From: Romboutsia hominis
GTDB taxonomy: Bacteria > Bacillota > Clostridia > Peptostreptococcales > Peptostreptococcaceae
Assembly (NCBI RefSeq): GCF_900002575.1
Contig: NZ_LN650648.1
Coordinates: forward strand, 1,116,001-1,180,000
Direction of reading: 5' to 3'
DNA length: 64,000 bases
Positions 54,831 through 63,520 of the stretch are shown here, piece after piece. The notes under the pieces are model-generated. The model made no database searches, was not told the DNA's origin, and was given only the letters and a program-made list of their open reading frames with translations. The position numbers and the translations under genes are program-made. Position 1 is the first letter of the stretch; every line of letters begins with the position of its first letter.

Positions 54831-55523
54831 ATGGAAAAAATACTAATAGTTGAAGATGAAGAAAATATATCAGATTTACTGGCATATTCTTTGGGAAAAG
54901 AAGGATACAAAACAGAAGTAGCAGAAAATGGGAAAAAGGCTTTTGAGCTTATAGAAAGTTTTAATCCAGATTTAATAATGCTAGATTTAATGCTTCCAGA
55001 TATAAGTGGATTAGATATATGTAAAAAAGTTACAACTACATATTCAACGCCTATTATAATGTTGACGGCAAAATCAGATACAATAGATAAAATACTAGGG
55101 ATAGAATTAGGTGCTGATGATTATATAACAAAGCCCTTCAATGTAAGAGAGGTTATAGCAAGAGTAAAGTCTATATTTAGGAGAATAGATTTGCTATCAA
55201 AATCTATTAAAAGCGAAGAAGATAAAATAAAGCTACAAAATGGATTAGAAATAAATAAAAGTGAGATGAGAGTAAAAAATGATAAAGATGAAGCAATTCA
55301 TTTAACTAGTAAAGAATATGAGTTACTACTTTATTTTATAAATAATAAAAATAAAGTATTGACGAGAAATCAGCTCTTAGAAAATATATGGGGGATAAAC
55401 TTTGAATGTGAAACAAGAACAGTAGATACTCATGTTCAAAGGCTTAGAAAAAAATTAAAAGAATATAACTGTATTGAAACTGTAATAGGAACAGGATACA
55501 AACTAAATGATAAGAGTAGGTAA
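54831..55523 (+). CDS. OmpR/PhoB-family response regulator
   Basis: 230 residues. The receiver carries VEDEEN, phospho-Asp in PDLIMLDLMLPDISG, MLTAK and ITKPFN. The winged HTH reads LTSKEYELLLYFINNKNKVLTRNQLLENIWG..RTVDTHVQRLRKKL..VIGTGYKL. It is followed two bases later by its kinase and then a putative beta-propeller protein. The 11-bp repeats upstream are its likely binding site. Confidence 0.94.
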   Translation: MEKILIVEDEENISDLLAYSLGKEGYKTEVAENGKKAFELIESFNPDLIMLDLMLPDISGLDICKKVTTTYSTPIIMLTAKSDTIDKILGIELGADDYITKPFNVREVIARVKSIFRRIDLLSKSIKSEEDKIKLQNGLEINKSEMRVKNDKDEAIHLTSKEYELLLYFINNKNKVLTRNQLLENIWGINFECETRTVDTHVQRLRKKLKEYNCIETVIGTGYKLNDKSR

Positions 55524-55525
55524 AT

Positions 55526-56980
55526 ATGAAAAAATCTATAACTAATAAAATAATGCTATTTTTCTTAGGAATAATATTTTTTGTAATATATTCCATAGTA
55601 ACATATAGCAATTCAGTACTCAAAAATAACAATGAATTTATAATTGATAAAGAGATAAAAGAAAAATCTAAAAGCATTGACTTATACCTAAAAGAGTATT
55701 TTGAATTTAATAGACTAAACCTTAATAATATATCTTTTAGAGCGGCTTCTAGTAACATATCAAAGGATTTAAGCTACAGACTAGAAAGTATGGTATATAT
55801 ATATGATAGTGAAGGTAAGCTAGTATATCCAAGAACCAAAAATTCTCAAAAGTTAGAGAAAACGCAAGATTTAGATGAGGCTATAGATCAAAAGGTATCT
55901 TACACTATAAAGCATAGTAATTCTAAAACCAATGTATATTCATCATATCCAATACTACATGATGATAAGTTAATAGGAATTATAAGGTATAAAAGTGATT
56001 ACACATATTTATATAATCAAAGTAAATCTTTTATAGAAAAGATAGCTTATTTTTCTATAGGCGTATTTTTTATAAGTATACTAATAGCATACATTATATC
56101 TAAAAAGATAACTAAGCCTATAATAACTTTAGCTAATAAAACTAAAGAGATAGCAAGTGGTAATTTTGATATAGATATAGATATTAATTCAGATGATGAA
56201 CTAGGTCGTTTAAGCTTAGATTTTGAAACCATGGCAAAAAAAATAAAACATCAAATTAAGATAATAGAAAAAGATAGAGATGATTTAATTGAATTATCAA
56301 AAAAACAAAAGAGATTTTTTGATAATGTAACCCATGAACTTAAAACACCAATGACCACTATAATAGGATATAGTGAAGTTTTAAAGGATAATCAGTTTAC
56401 AGATGAAAAATTTTTTAATAAAGGTATAGATAGAATTATATCAGAGGCTAATAGGTTAAATAGAATGATAGTTCAATTAATAGAAATATCTAGAAATTCT
56501 AAAAAAGATTTTGACTATGAACTTAAAAAAATAAATGTATCAAAAATCATAATAAGTATTTGTGAGGACATGATACACAAGTCTCAAAAATATAATATGA
56601 AAATAGATGTAGATGTTAAGGAAAATTTAAAAATAATTGGAAATGAAGATAAGATAAAGGAAATATTAATAAATCTATTAGATAATGCTATTAAATATGG
56701 AAAAATAAATACAACCATATATGTAAAAGCAGAGGTTAATGATGGATATATAAATATAAAAGTAGTTGATAGTGGTGAAGGAATTTGTGAGAGTGAACTA
56801 GAAAATATATTATCACCATTTTATAGAGTATCTAAAAGTGATACTAGAGAGATTGGTAGTACAGGTTTAGGTCTTGCTATTGTAAAATCTATAGTTGAAA
56901 GTTATAACGGCATTATTGAAATACAAAGCGAAGTAAACAAAGGAACCATGGTTTTAGTTAAATTGCCTACAATAAGTTAA
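55526..56980 (+). CDS. Two-helix sensor histidine kinase
   Basis: 484 residues. Membrane helix 1 is at about 9-30, an extracellular sensor domain of about 140 residues follows, and helix 2 is at about 172-192. HAMP is at about 195-245 (KKITKPIITLANKTKEIASGNF), HisKA has DNVTHELKTPMTTIIGYSEVL, and HATPase has NLLDNAIKYG, DSGEGI and GSTGLGLAIVKSI. The extracellular part looks like a dCache/sCache-type sensor (YIYDSEGKLVYPRT). It pairs with the adjacent regulator. Confidence 0.94.
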   Translation: MKKSITNKIMLFFLGIIFFVIYSIVTYSNSVLKNNNEFIIDKEIKEKSKSIDLYLKEYFEFNRLNLNNISFRAASSNISKDLSYRLESMVYIYDSEGKLVYPRTKNSQKLEKTQDLDEAIDQKVSYTIKHSNSKTNVYSSYPILHDDKLIGIIRYKSDYTYLYNQSKSFIEKIAYFSIGVFFISILIAYIISKKITKPIITLANKTKEIASGNFDIDIDINSDDELGRLSLDFETMAKKIKHQIKIIEKDRDDLIELSKKQKRFFDNVTHELKTPMTTIIGYSEVLKDNQFTDEKFFNKGIDRIISEANRLNRMIVQLIEISRNSKKDFDYELKKINVSKIIISICEDMIHKSQKYNMKIDVDVKENLKIIGNEDKIKEILINLLDNAIKYGKINTTIYVKAEVNDGYINIKVVDSGEGICESELENILSPFYRVSKSDTREIGSTGLGLAIVKSIVESYNGIIEIQSEVNKGTMVLVKLPTIS

Positions 56981-56989
56981 GGAGGAGAC

Positions 56990-58108
56990 ATGAAAAATTT
57001 TAATATCTTTAAAAAAGAGAAAAGTAATTTAATAGTTTTGTTTTGTATTGTAGGTATACTTTCTATGATAATATACTTTGGTATAAATAAAGATAAGGAA
57101 TACACTAAAAATGTAAATTTAAGTTCTAGTAAATATATATATAATGAGAATAAATTAAAAAAAAAGGATGAACCTATAAAGCTTAACTCAGTAATATCTT
57201 TAAGTAGAAATGTATTATCCATGAAGATTTTAGATAATAATATATTACTATTTGAATCAGAAAAGGGCAAAACTGATATAGTATCTATAGATATTAAAAG
57301 CAAAGAAAAAAAATTAATAAATAGCAGTAGTGCTGGAAAAGTTATGTACTATGGTTATAGAAGTATATCTCCAAATGGAGAAGTACTTCTATGCATACAA
57401 GATTATAAAAATAAACCAGTAACTAGTATATTAAACTTAAAAGAAAATAGTTCTAAGATATTAGAAAGTAGGCCTATTACAATATTAAGCTGGGTTTTAG
57501 ATAGTAGTGGATTTATATATACTATAGATAATAGCTTAATTTATTATGATATAATCAATGGAACTAAAAGAGAGATATATAAATTTAAAGATGATGAGTT
57601 TATACATAAAGTCGAATTTTCTAGTGATGGAACAAAGTTATATATGTTTATGGAAAAGCTATTGAAAAATAATCATACAAAAAGTATTTTGCTAGAATAT
57701 GATTTAAAAATGAATAAGTCAACTATTAAAATAAATAGCAATAATATTATAGATATGGAAGTATTCAATAATGGAAGTATATTAACTTTAGAACATAGAG
57801 ATGGAATAAATAGAATATATATAAATACTAAAAATAAATCTGAAGAACTAGATATAAAAAATGTAGAATCAATTTATTTAAATAACAATAGAAGTAAACT
57901 TGTGATAATAACTACAAATAACAATTATGAGATGGAAATAGGAATATATGATGTTAAAAATAGAAGTGAAAATACTAAATTAAGTAAGGTAGGAAATATA
58001 AGTGGAATAACAAGGATAGGTTCTATAAGTATAAATAATGAAAATCAACTTGCTTATTTAGTTAGGGATAAACTACAAAATTTAAGATTATATATTTATG
58101 ATATATAA
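56990..58108 (+). CDS. Membrane-anchored putative beta-propeller protein in the two-component operon
   Basis: 372 residues. A single N-terminal helix (LIVLFCIVGILSMIIYFGI, about residues 14-32) anchors an extracellular domain of repeated beta strands (SISPNGEVLLCIQDYKN, VEFSSDGTKLYMFM, YLNNNRSKLVIIT). These short repeats resemble TolB/WD40-like blades. No enzyme motif is visible. It follows the kinase by nine bases behind GGAGGAG, so it is co-expressed and may modulate sensing or be an effector. The family assignment is uncertain. Confidence 0.75.
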   Translation: MKNFNIFKKEKSNLIVLFCIVGILSMIIYFGINKDKEYTKNVNLSSSKYIYNENKLKKKDEPIKLNSVISLSRNVLSMKILDNNILLFESEKGKTDIVSIDIKSKEKKLINSSSAGKVMYYGYRSISPNGEVLLCIQDYKNKPVTSILNLKENSSKILESRPITILSWVLDSSGFIYTIDNSLIYYDIINGTKREIYKFKDDEFIHKVEFSSDGTKLYMFMEKLLKNNHTKSILLEYDLKMNKSTIKINSNNIIDMEVFNNGSILTLEHRDGINRIYINTKNKSEELDIKNVESIYLNNNRSKLVIITTNNNYEMEIGIYDVKNRSENTKLSKVGNISGITRIGSISINNENQLAYLVRDKLQNLRLYIYDI

Positions 58109-58211
58109 ATAAAACTAAAAATAAATTATATAAAATTTAAAAAATATTATAGAAATAAGCTACATAGTTAACTAAAATTATCTTATAAAGAAAGCTTAAG
58201 GGGAAGATAAT

Positions 58212-58451
58212 ATGAAATCCATAAAAATATGTATAGGAAGTGCTTGCCACTTAAAAGGATCATATGAAGTTATAGAGGCATTTAAAAAACTAATAAAGGA
58301 AAATAACTTAGAACAAGAGATAGAATTATGCGCATCTTTTTGTATAGGAAATTGTAAAGAAGCAGTATCAGTTATGAGATGGGACGGAGTAGTATTTTCT
58401 GTTGATAAAGAAAATGCAAAAGATATATTTGAGCGTGAGTTTAAGATATAA
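58212..58451 (+). CDS. Thioredoxin-like [2Fe-2S] ferredoxin
   Basis: 79 residues. The cysteine pattern CIGSACHLKG .. LCASFCIGNC matches the NuoE/HydC-type [2Fe-2S] thioredoxin-fold domain. It is regularly found next to [FeFe] hydrogenase genes as an electron carrier. It starts the three-gene module with the HsfB-like hydrogenase (25-base gap) and the SpoIIE phosphatase. GGGGAAG precedes the ATG. Confidence 0.9.
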   Translation: MKSIKICIGSACHLKGSYEVIEAFKKLIKENNLEQEIELCASFCIGNCKEAVSVMRWDGVVFSVDKENAKDIFEREFKI

Positions 58452-58476
58452 AATTAACTATCAGGGGGAATAGACT

Positions 58477-60189
58477 ATGTGGTTTATGAGCTTTTCCAAA
58501 GCAAATTGTAAAAATTGCTATGCATGTATAAGAACTTGCTTTGTACATGCTATAAAAGTAAAAGAAGAACAAGCACATATTATAAAGGAGAGATGTATAA
58601 TATGTGGTAAATGTTTTAAAGCTTGTCCACAAAATGCCAAGCTTATAAAATCAGAAGTATCTATGATAAAGCACTACAATAAAATGGGGAAAACTGTAGT
58701 TGCATCACTTGCACCAAGCTTTAGCGCAATATATGGCAAAAATAGCTTAAAAATTCCAACAGCACTAAAAAAGTTAGGATTTAATTATGTAAAAGAAGCT
58801 GTAGAGGTTACTGATTTAGTATTAGATGAATACATAAAATATGCAAATAAAGAAAATGATGATGTGTATATAACAAGCTTTTGCCCATCTATAAATAATC
58901 TAATCCAAAAACACTATCCTGAACTAACTAAAAATATAATACCTGTAACATCACCGTCAATACTACATGGAAGAATACTAAAAGAAAAATATCCAGATTC
59001 TAAAGTGGTTTTTATAGGTCCATGCTTATCTAAAAAAACTGACGCACACGATGAAAAATCTATAAATTCTGTTATAACTTTTGAAGAATTAGATAAGTGG
59101 TTTAAAGAGGAGAATATAGATTTAGAAAGTCTAGAGGATGGAGAATTTAAATATATAGAAGAAGAAAAAAGAATGTTGCCTATAATAGGAAGCATAACAG
59201 ATAAAATAAAAAGTCAGAAACCAAAAAGAACTATAATACAAGTGGATGGAGTTAGAGAGTGTATAGAGGTTTTAGATGAAATAAAAAAAGGAAAATTTAA
59301 AAATACTTTATTTGAAATGACTGCTTGTAGACATGGTTGTATTGGTGGATCTGGTATGCCTGAGGACAATAATAGTGTTTATGAAAAAAAAGAAAATATA
59401 AAAGAATTTTCAAAATACTTAGATGAAAATAAGAGCTTAATAATTGAAAATGACACTTCAAAAAATAAAAACATAAATATATCAATTTATAAAGAATTCC
59501 CAGCAAAAGATTATAAATTAAAACAACCAAGTGAAAATGAACTTAAGGAAATATTAAAAGATATGGGAAAATACGATAAAAGTGATGAGCTAAACTGCGG
59601 TGGATGTGGATATCATTCTTGTAGGGAAAAAGCAATAGCAGTATATAATAATATGGCTGAAATAAATATGTGTTTACCATTTATGAGGGAAAAAGCAGAA
59701 AATCTAACTAGTACTATATTTGAGATGACACCAAATATGATAGCCGTAGTAAATAAAGAATTAGAAATAGCTAGATTAAATCCAGCGGCAGAACATTTTT
59801 TTAATATGTCTAGCAATAAAGCTAAGAATATTCCTATAGGAATGTTTCTAGAAGAAGAAAAATTTAAAAATGTAAAAACAAGTAAGAAAAATATATACAA
59901 AGAAAGGATAATACTAAAAGAAAGTAACTCAACTATAATTCAAAGTATAATATGGTTAGATAAAAATCAGGTATTGCTTTGGATAGGAGACGATATAACA
60001 GAGGATGAAAAACTAAAAAATAAAATAAAAAGTATGAAAATAGATGCTGTTAATATGGCTCAAGATGTTATAGACAAACAAATGATAGTAGCACAAGAAA
60101 TAGCAAGTCTTCTTGGAGAAACAACGGCTCAAACTAAGGTTACACTAACAAATCTTAAACAGCTTATAAAAGAAGAGGAGAATTTATAA
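58477..60189 (+). CDS. Sensory [FeFe] hydrogenase, HsfB-type, with PAS domain
   Basis: 570 residues. Two [4Fe-4S] sites open the protein (CKNCYACIRTC..CIICGKCFKACP). The H-cluster domain keeps all four cysteine ligands: TSFCPS (Cys136), GPCLSKK (Cys183) and TACRHGC (Cys284, Cys288), although the catalytic-type motifs TSCCP and ACxGGC are altered. A four-Cys domain follows (CGGCGYHSCREKA..MCLP, about 374-400), then a PAS domain (about 415-510, FEMTPNMIAVVNKELEIARLNPAAEHFF). This domain order is that of sensory hydrogenases (group C), thought to report hydrogen or redox state rather than turn over hydrogen in bulk. Its stop overlaps the phosphatase start by one base. Confidence 0.93.
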   Translation: MWFMSFSKANCKNCYACIRTCFVHAIKVKEEQAHIIKERCIICGKCFKACPQNAKLIKSEVSMIKHYNKMGKTVVASLAPSFSAIYGKNSLKIPTALKKLGFNYVKEAVEVTDLVLDEYIKYANKENDDVYITSFCPSINNLIQKHYPELTKNIIPVTSPSILHGRILKEKYPDSKVVFIGPCLSKKTDAHDEKSINSVITFEELDKWFKEENIDLESLEDGEFKYIEEEKRMLPIIGSITDKIKSQKPKRTIIQVDGVRECIEVLDEIKKGKFKNTLFEMTACRHGCIGGSGMPEDNNSVYEKKENIKEFSKYLDENKSLIIENDTSKNKNINISIYKEFPAKDYKLKQPSENELKEILKDMGKYDKSDELNCGGCGYHSCREKAIAVYNNMAEINMCLPFMREKAENLTSTIFEMTPNMIAVVNKELEIARLNPAAEHFFNMSSNKAKNIPIGMFLEEEKFKNVKTSKKNIYKERIILKESNSTIIQSIIWLDKNQVLLWIGDDITEDEKLKNKIKSMKIDAVNMAQDVIDKQMIVAQEIASLLGETTAQTKVTLTNLKQLIKEEENL

Positions 60190-61349
60190 TGGATTTTTTT
60201 ATAGATTTTGCTAGTAGTAGCTTAAATAAATATGGTGAAGAATTATGTGGCGATAAAGTTGAGTTTTATAATGATGAAGAGATGTTTATCGCAGTGCTAT
60301 CAGATGGACTTGGAAGTGGAGTTAAAGCAAATATATTAGCAACTTTAACATCTAAAATAGCTATAACTATGCTAAAAGAAGGAGTTAAAATAGAAGAGGT
60401 TGTAGATACAATAGTAAAAACCTTACCAGTATGCTCAGAGCGTAATTTGGCATATTCAACTTTTACAATAGTTAAAATAGCAAAAGATAATATTGCCTAT
60501 ATTGCAGAGTTTGACAATCCTAGTATATTTTTTTTAAGTGATAGAGAAATCAAAAAAATAGAATGGAGTACTATTGATATAGGTGGACGCAAGGTAAAAG
60601 AAAGTCAGTTTAAAGTTCATGAAAAAGATACTTTAGTATTTGTCAGCGATGGAGTCATACATGCTGGAGTTGGAACTATCCTAAATTTAGGGTGGCAGTG
60701 GGAAAATGTAGATGAATACTTAAAGAAAAATATAAATAAATCTATGTCGGCTAAACAAGTAACTGATTTATTATTAGGCGCTTGCGATCAACTATATATG
60801 CAAAAGCCAGGGGATGACACAACGGTAGCTACTATAAAGGCCATAAGGCGTAAAAATGCAGTATTATTTTCAGGTCCTCCAATAGATAATGCTATAGATA
60901 GTAAAATAGTAGATACTATAATGAAGACTCATGGCAAAAAGATAGTATGTGGTGGTACTACTGCAAATATAGTAGCAAGAGAACTAGGTGTAGAACTAAA
61001 AACTAGTTTTGATATTTTTGATAAAAATATACCACCTATAGGTTATATAAAGGGGATTGACTTGGTAACAGAAGGTGTATTAACTATTAAGGAAACACTA
61101 AAAAAGCTTAAAAGAATAAAATATGAAACTAATTTAAACTTTTTATATAAAGAAGATGGTGCATCAAAATTAGCTAGAATGCTTTATGAGGATTGTACAC
61201 ATATAACTTTAATAGTTGGAAGGGCAATAAATCCAGCACACCAAAATCCTGATTTTCCAAATGAGCTAAGTATAAAGCTATATCTTATGAATGAACTTAA
61301 AAAAGAGCTAATAGCTTTGGGGAAAATAGTAGATATAAAATTTTACTAA
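60189..61349 (+). CDS. SpoIIE/PP2C-type serine phosphatase of the hydrogenase module
   Basis: 386 residues. The PP2C-like SpoIIE domain has the metal-binding motifs AVLSDGLGSGVKA, LVFVSDGVIHAG and PGDDTTVATIKA. The C-terminal 170 residues (ILFSGPP..KIVCGGTTANIVARELG..) form a further domain seen in these hydrogenase-linked proteins. The ATG overlaps the hydrogenase stop, so the ratio is fixed and a signalling pair is likely: the hydrogenase senses, the phosphatase answers, typically on a phosphorylated STAS or regulatory protein. No such substrate gene is near. Confidence 0.92.
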   Translation: MDFFIDFASSSLNKYGEELCGDKVEFYNDEEMFIAVLSDGLGSGVKANILATLTSKIAITMLKEGVKIEEVVDTIVKTLPVCSERNLAYSTFTIVKIAKDNIAYIAEFDNPSIFFLSDREIKKIEWSTIDIGGRKVKESQFKVHEKDTLVFVSDGVIHAGVGTILNLGWQWENVDEYLKKNINKSMSAKQVTDLLLGACDQLYMQKPGDDTTVATIKAIRRKNAVLFSGPPIDNAIDSKIVDTIMKTHGKKIVCGGTTANIVARELGVELKTSFDIFDKNIPPIGYIKGIDLVTEGVLTIKETLKKLKRIKYETNLNFLYKEDGASKLARMLYEDCTHITLIVGRAINPAHQNPDFPNELSIKLYLMNELKKELIALGKIVDIKFY

Positions 61350-61378
61350 AGGCACAGTTATGTGCCTTTAATTTATTA
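61348..61378 (+). terminator. Terminator of the hydrogenase-phosphatase operon
   Basis: A 9-bp stem AAAGGCACA/TGTGCCTTT (61348-61356 with 61361-61369) with a GTTA loop and a weak T tail. Confidence 0.75.
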
Positions 61379-61598
61379 TACAAGTATTTTAACATTTCAT
61401 AATATAAGCGCATATAACATAAGTATTAGCCATTAAAAATTTTATAAAAATTTACGTACTTGAAATTAAAGTTTTATAGTAGTATAATTACTCCTTGATT
61501 ATAAGAAAAGTAATTATAATTTTAATTAAAAAAATGATTACTGATTAAGTATTCATATCGGTATAATAGTTTAAACAAATATGAAATGAGGGATGAAT

Positions 61599-62597
61599 TT
61601 GGAAACAAATATTACTAAAAGATTAATGATTAATAAGTTAATTTTACTTATTATCATAATAGCATTTGTAAATATGTTCTCTTTTTTATTTGGAACGGAA
61701 AATACCCTAACAGGGGTAACAGTAATAACAGGTGCATTAATGTTTAAGGATATAGATTTAGGATACAATGTCAAAGAATCTGTATTTATAACTATAGGAT
61801 TATTTACTTTTATAGGAATAGTTACATATTTAACTAGTCAAGTTGGAATATTACTTGGGATATTAATAAACCTTATATCAGTATTTATGGTAATCTATAT
61901 AACATCAGAAAATTTACAAACAAAAGTATTTTTACCATTTATTTTACTTTATGTATTCTTAGATGGAACACCTATTGATGAAACACAAGCTATTATGAGG
62001 GTAGTAGCATCTTTTATAGGTGGAGTTATAATGGCTTTAACACTTTATATAAGTCATTATAAAAAACAAATATCAAAAAAATCTATAAAAGAAGATTTAT
62101 GTAAAGAAAATATAGATTTTTCTAGTGAAAGGTTTAGATTTGCAGTAAAAATGGCAATAGGTATAAGTATAGCAATACTTATAGGGAGGGTTTTAAATAC
62201 TCAAAAGGCTATGTGGATTACTATAGCAGTAATGTCACTAACTCAACCACAACATGAAGATTCAAAACAGCGTATGAAAGAAAGACTTATAAGTACAATA
62301 TTAGGAGCTATAGCTTTTGTTATATTATTTAAAGTATTGGTGCCAGAAAAATACTTTACTTTTGTAACCCTTAGCTTAGGATATATATATACATTCATAT
62401 ACGAATATAAAATAAAGATGTTTTTCGTAGCTATAAATGCTTTAGTGGCATCTATGTTTATATTTAATACGCCAACATCTATAGCATTAAGAATTGGATT
62501 TTTAACTATAGGAATATGTGTTGTATATATTATAAGTAAAGGTGAAGAGGTTATATCTAAAATAAAAGACAAAGAGCAATCAGCTATATTTGAATAA
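61599..62597 (+). CDS. FUSC-family membrane protein
   Basis: About 332 residues with ten or so hydrophobic helices in two similar halves. The second half reads FRFAVKMAIGISIAILIGRVLNTQKAMWITIAVMSLTQPQHEDSKQRMKERLISTILGAIAFVI, which is the FUSC/aromatic-acid-exporter signature. Relatives export aromatic acids or organic anions; the substrate is unknown. TTG 61599 is better spaced from GAGGG than ATG 61593, which abuts it; either start is possible. Confidence 0.85.
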   Translation: METNITKRLMINKLILLIIIIAFVNMFSFLFGTENTLTGVTVITGALMFKDIDLGYNVKESVFITIGLFTFIGIVTYLTSQVGILLGILINLISVFMVIYITSENLQTKVFLPFILLYVFLDGTPIDETQAIMRVVASFIGGVIMALTLYISHYKKQISKKSIKEDLCKENIDFSSERFRFAVKMAIGISIAILIGRVLNTQKAMWITIAVMSLTQPQHEDSKQRMKERLISTILGAIAFVILFKVLVPEKYFTFVTLSLGYIYTFIYEYKIKMFFVAINALVASMFIFNTPTSIALRIGFLTIGICVVYIISKGEEVISKIKDKEQSAIFE

Positions 62598-62615
62598 TAT
62601 AATAAAAATAATATC

Positions 62616-62659
62616 AATACTATATACAGAAAAGTTTAATCTGAATATAGTATTTTTGA
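62616..62659 (+). terminator. Terminator of the FUSC gene
   Basis: A 10-bp stem AATACTATAT/ATATAGTATT (62616-62625 with 62645-62654) is followed by TTT. Confidence 0.7.
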
Positions 62660-62724
62660 TTGGAATGAAATTATAAATTCTCTATTTTATGAAAGATTTG
62701 AGTAACAAATACAATTGAATTGAG

Positions 62725-62765
62725 AAAGAAGGTATATAAATTACAATAATTTATATACCTTCTTT
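62725..62765. terminator. Bidirectional hairpin between FUSC and the LytTR gene
   Basis: A perfect 18-bp stem (62725-62742 with 62748-62765) with loop ACAAT ends five bases from the LytTR stop codon. Confidence 0.9.
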
Positions 62766-62769
62766 ATAT

Positions 62770-63507
62770 TTAAAATCTTTTAGTTCTATAAAATCTGTAT
62801 AAAAAATCTTTTTCTAAGGTTTTACTTAGAGTTGCACTTTCTTGAAAATTAATAAACCTTATTTCTAAAGAAGACCTATTAGTAGGAATAACTTTATGAA
62901 TTAATTTTAGATTAACTATGTAACTTTTATGTGATTTGAAAAAATTTGGAGGTATTCTTTTTTCTAAATCATCAAAGTTCTCATAAAATTTTATAATATC
63001 GTGGTCTTTAGTATATAAGTTTATAGCTCTAGAATTCTTTTCAAACATAACTATATCATCAAAATTTAGCATATGTATTTGCTTTCTTATTTTATATACA
63101 AATAAGGTATCATCTATAAAATTTGTTTTAGCTAACTTATGAGAATTTATATGGTCAATAGCTATATTTACAGAATCAATTATTTTATCCCTAGTAAATG
63201 GCTTGACTATAAAATCAACAGGATGAACTTTAAAGCTTTCTAAGCTATAATCTGAAAAGCCAGTAACAAAAATTATATGAATATCTTTGTCAATAGAAGT
63301 TATTTCTTTAGCAGTTTCAATTCCATTTTTATAAGGCATATCAATATCAATTATAAGTAAATCTATTTTTTCAGATTTAATAAACTCTATAGCCTCAATT
63401 CCATTTTTAACTTTTTTTATATAATCTACATATCCAGATTCTTTTAATATATTTTCTATATCATCTCTTATAGCTTTATCATCATCACATATTAAAACTT
63501 TTATCAT
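62770..63507 (-). CDS. LytTR-family response regulator (AgrA/VirR type)
   Basis: 245 residues. The receiver has CDDDKA, phospho-Asp in IDLLIIDIDMPYKNG, and KPFTRDK. The C-terminal LytTR DNA-binding domain reads IVMFEKNSRAINLYTKDHDIIKFYENFDDLEKRIP..FFKSHKSYIVNLKLI. Such regulators control extracellular and quorum functions from a membrane GHKL kinase, which is the next gene upstream on this strand, 13 bases away. Confidence 0.93.
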   Translation of the reverse strand: MIKVLICDDDKAIRDDIENILKESGYVDYIKKVKNGIEAIEFIKSEKIDLLIIDIDMPYKNGIETAKEITSIDKDIHIIFVTGFSDYSLESFKVHPVDFIVKPFTRDKIIDSVNIAIDHINSHKLAKTNFIDDTLFVYKIRKQIHMLNFDDIVMFEKNSRAINLYTKDHDIIKFYENFDDLEKRIPPNFFKSHKSYIVNLKLIHKVIPTNRSSLEIRFINFQESATLSKTLEKDFLYRFYRTKRF

Positions 63508-63520
63508 ATAAATCTCCTAG

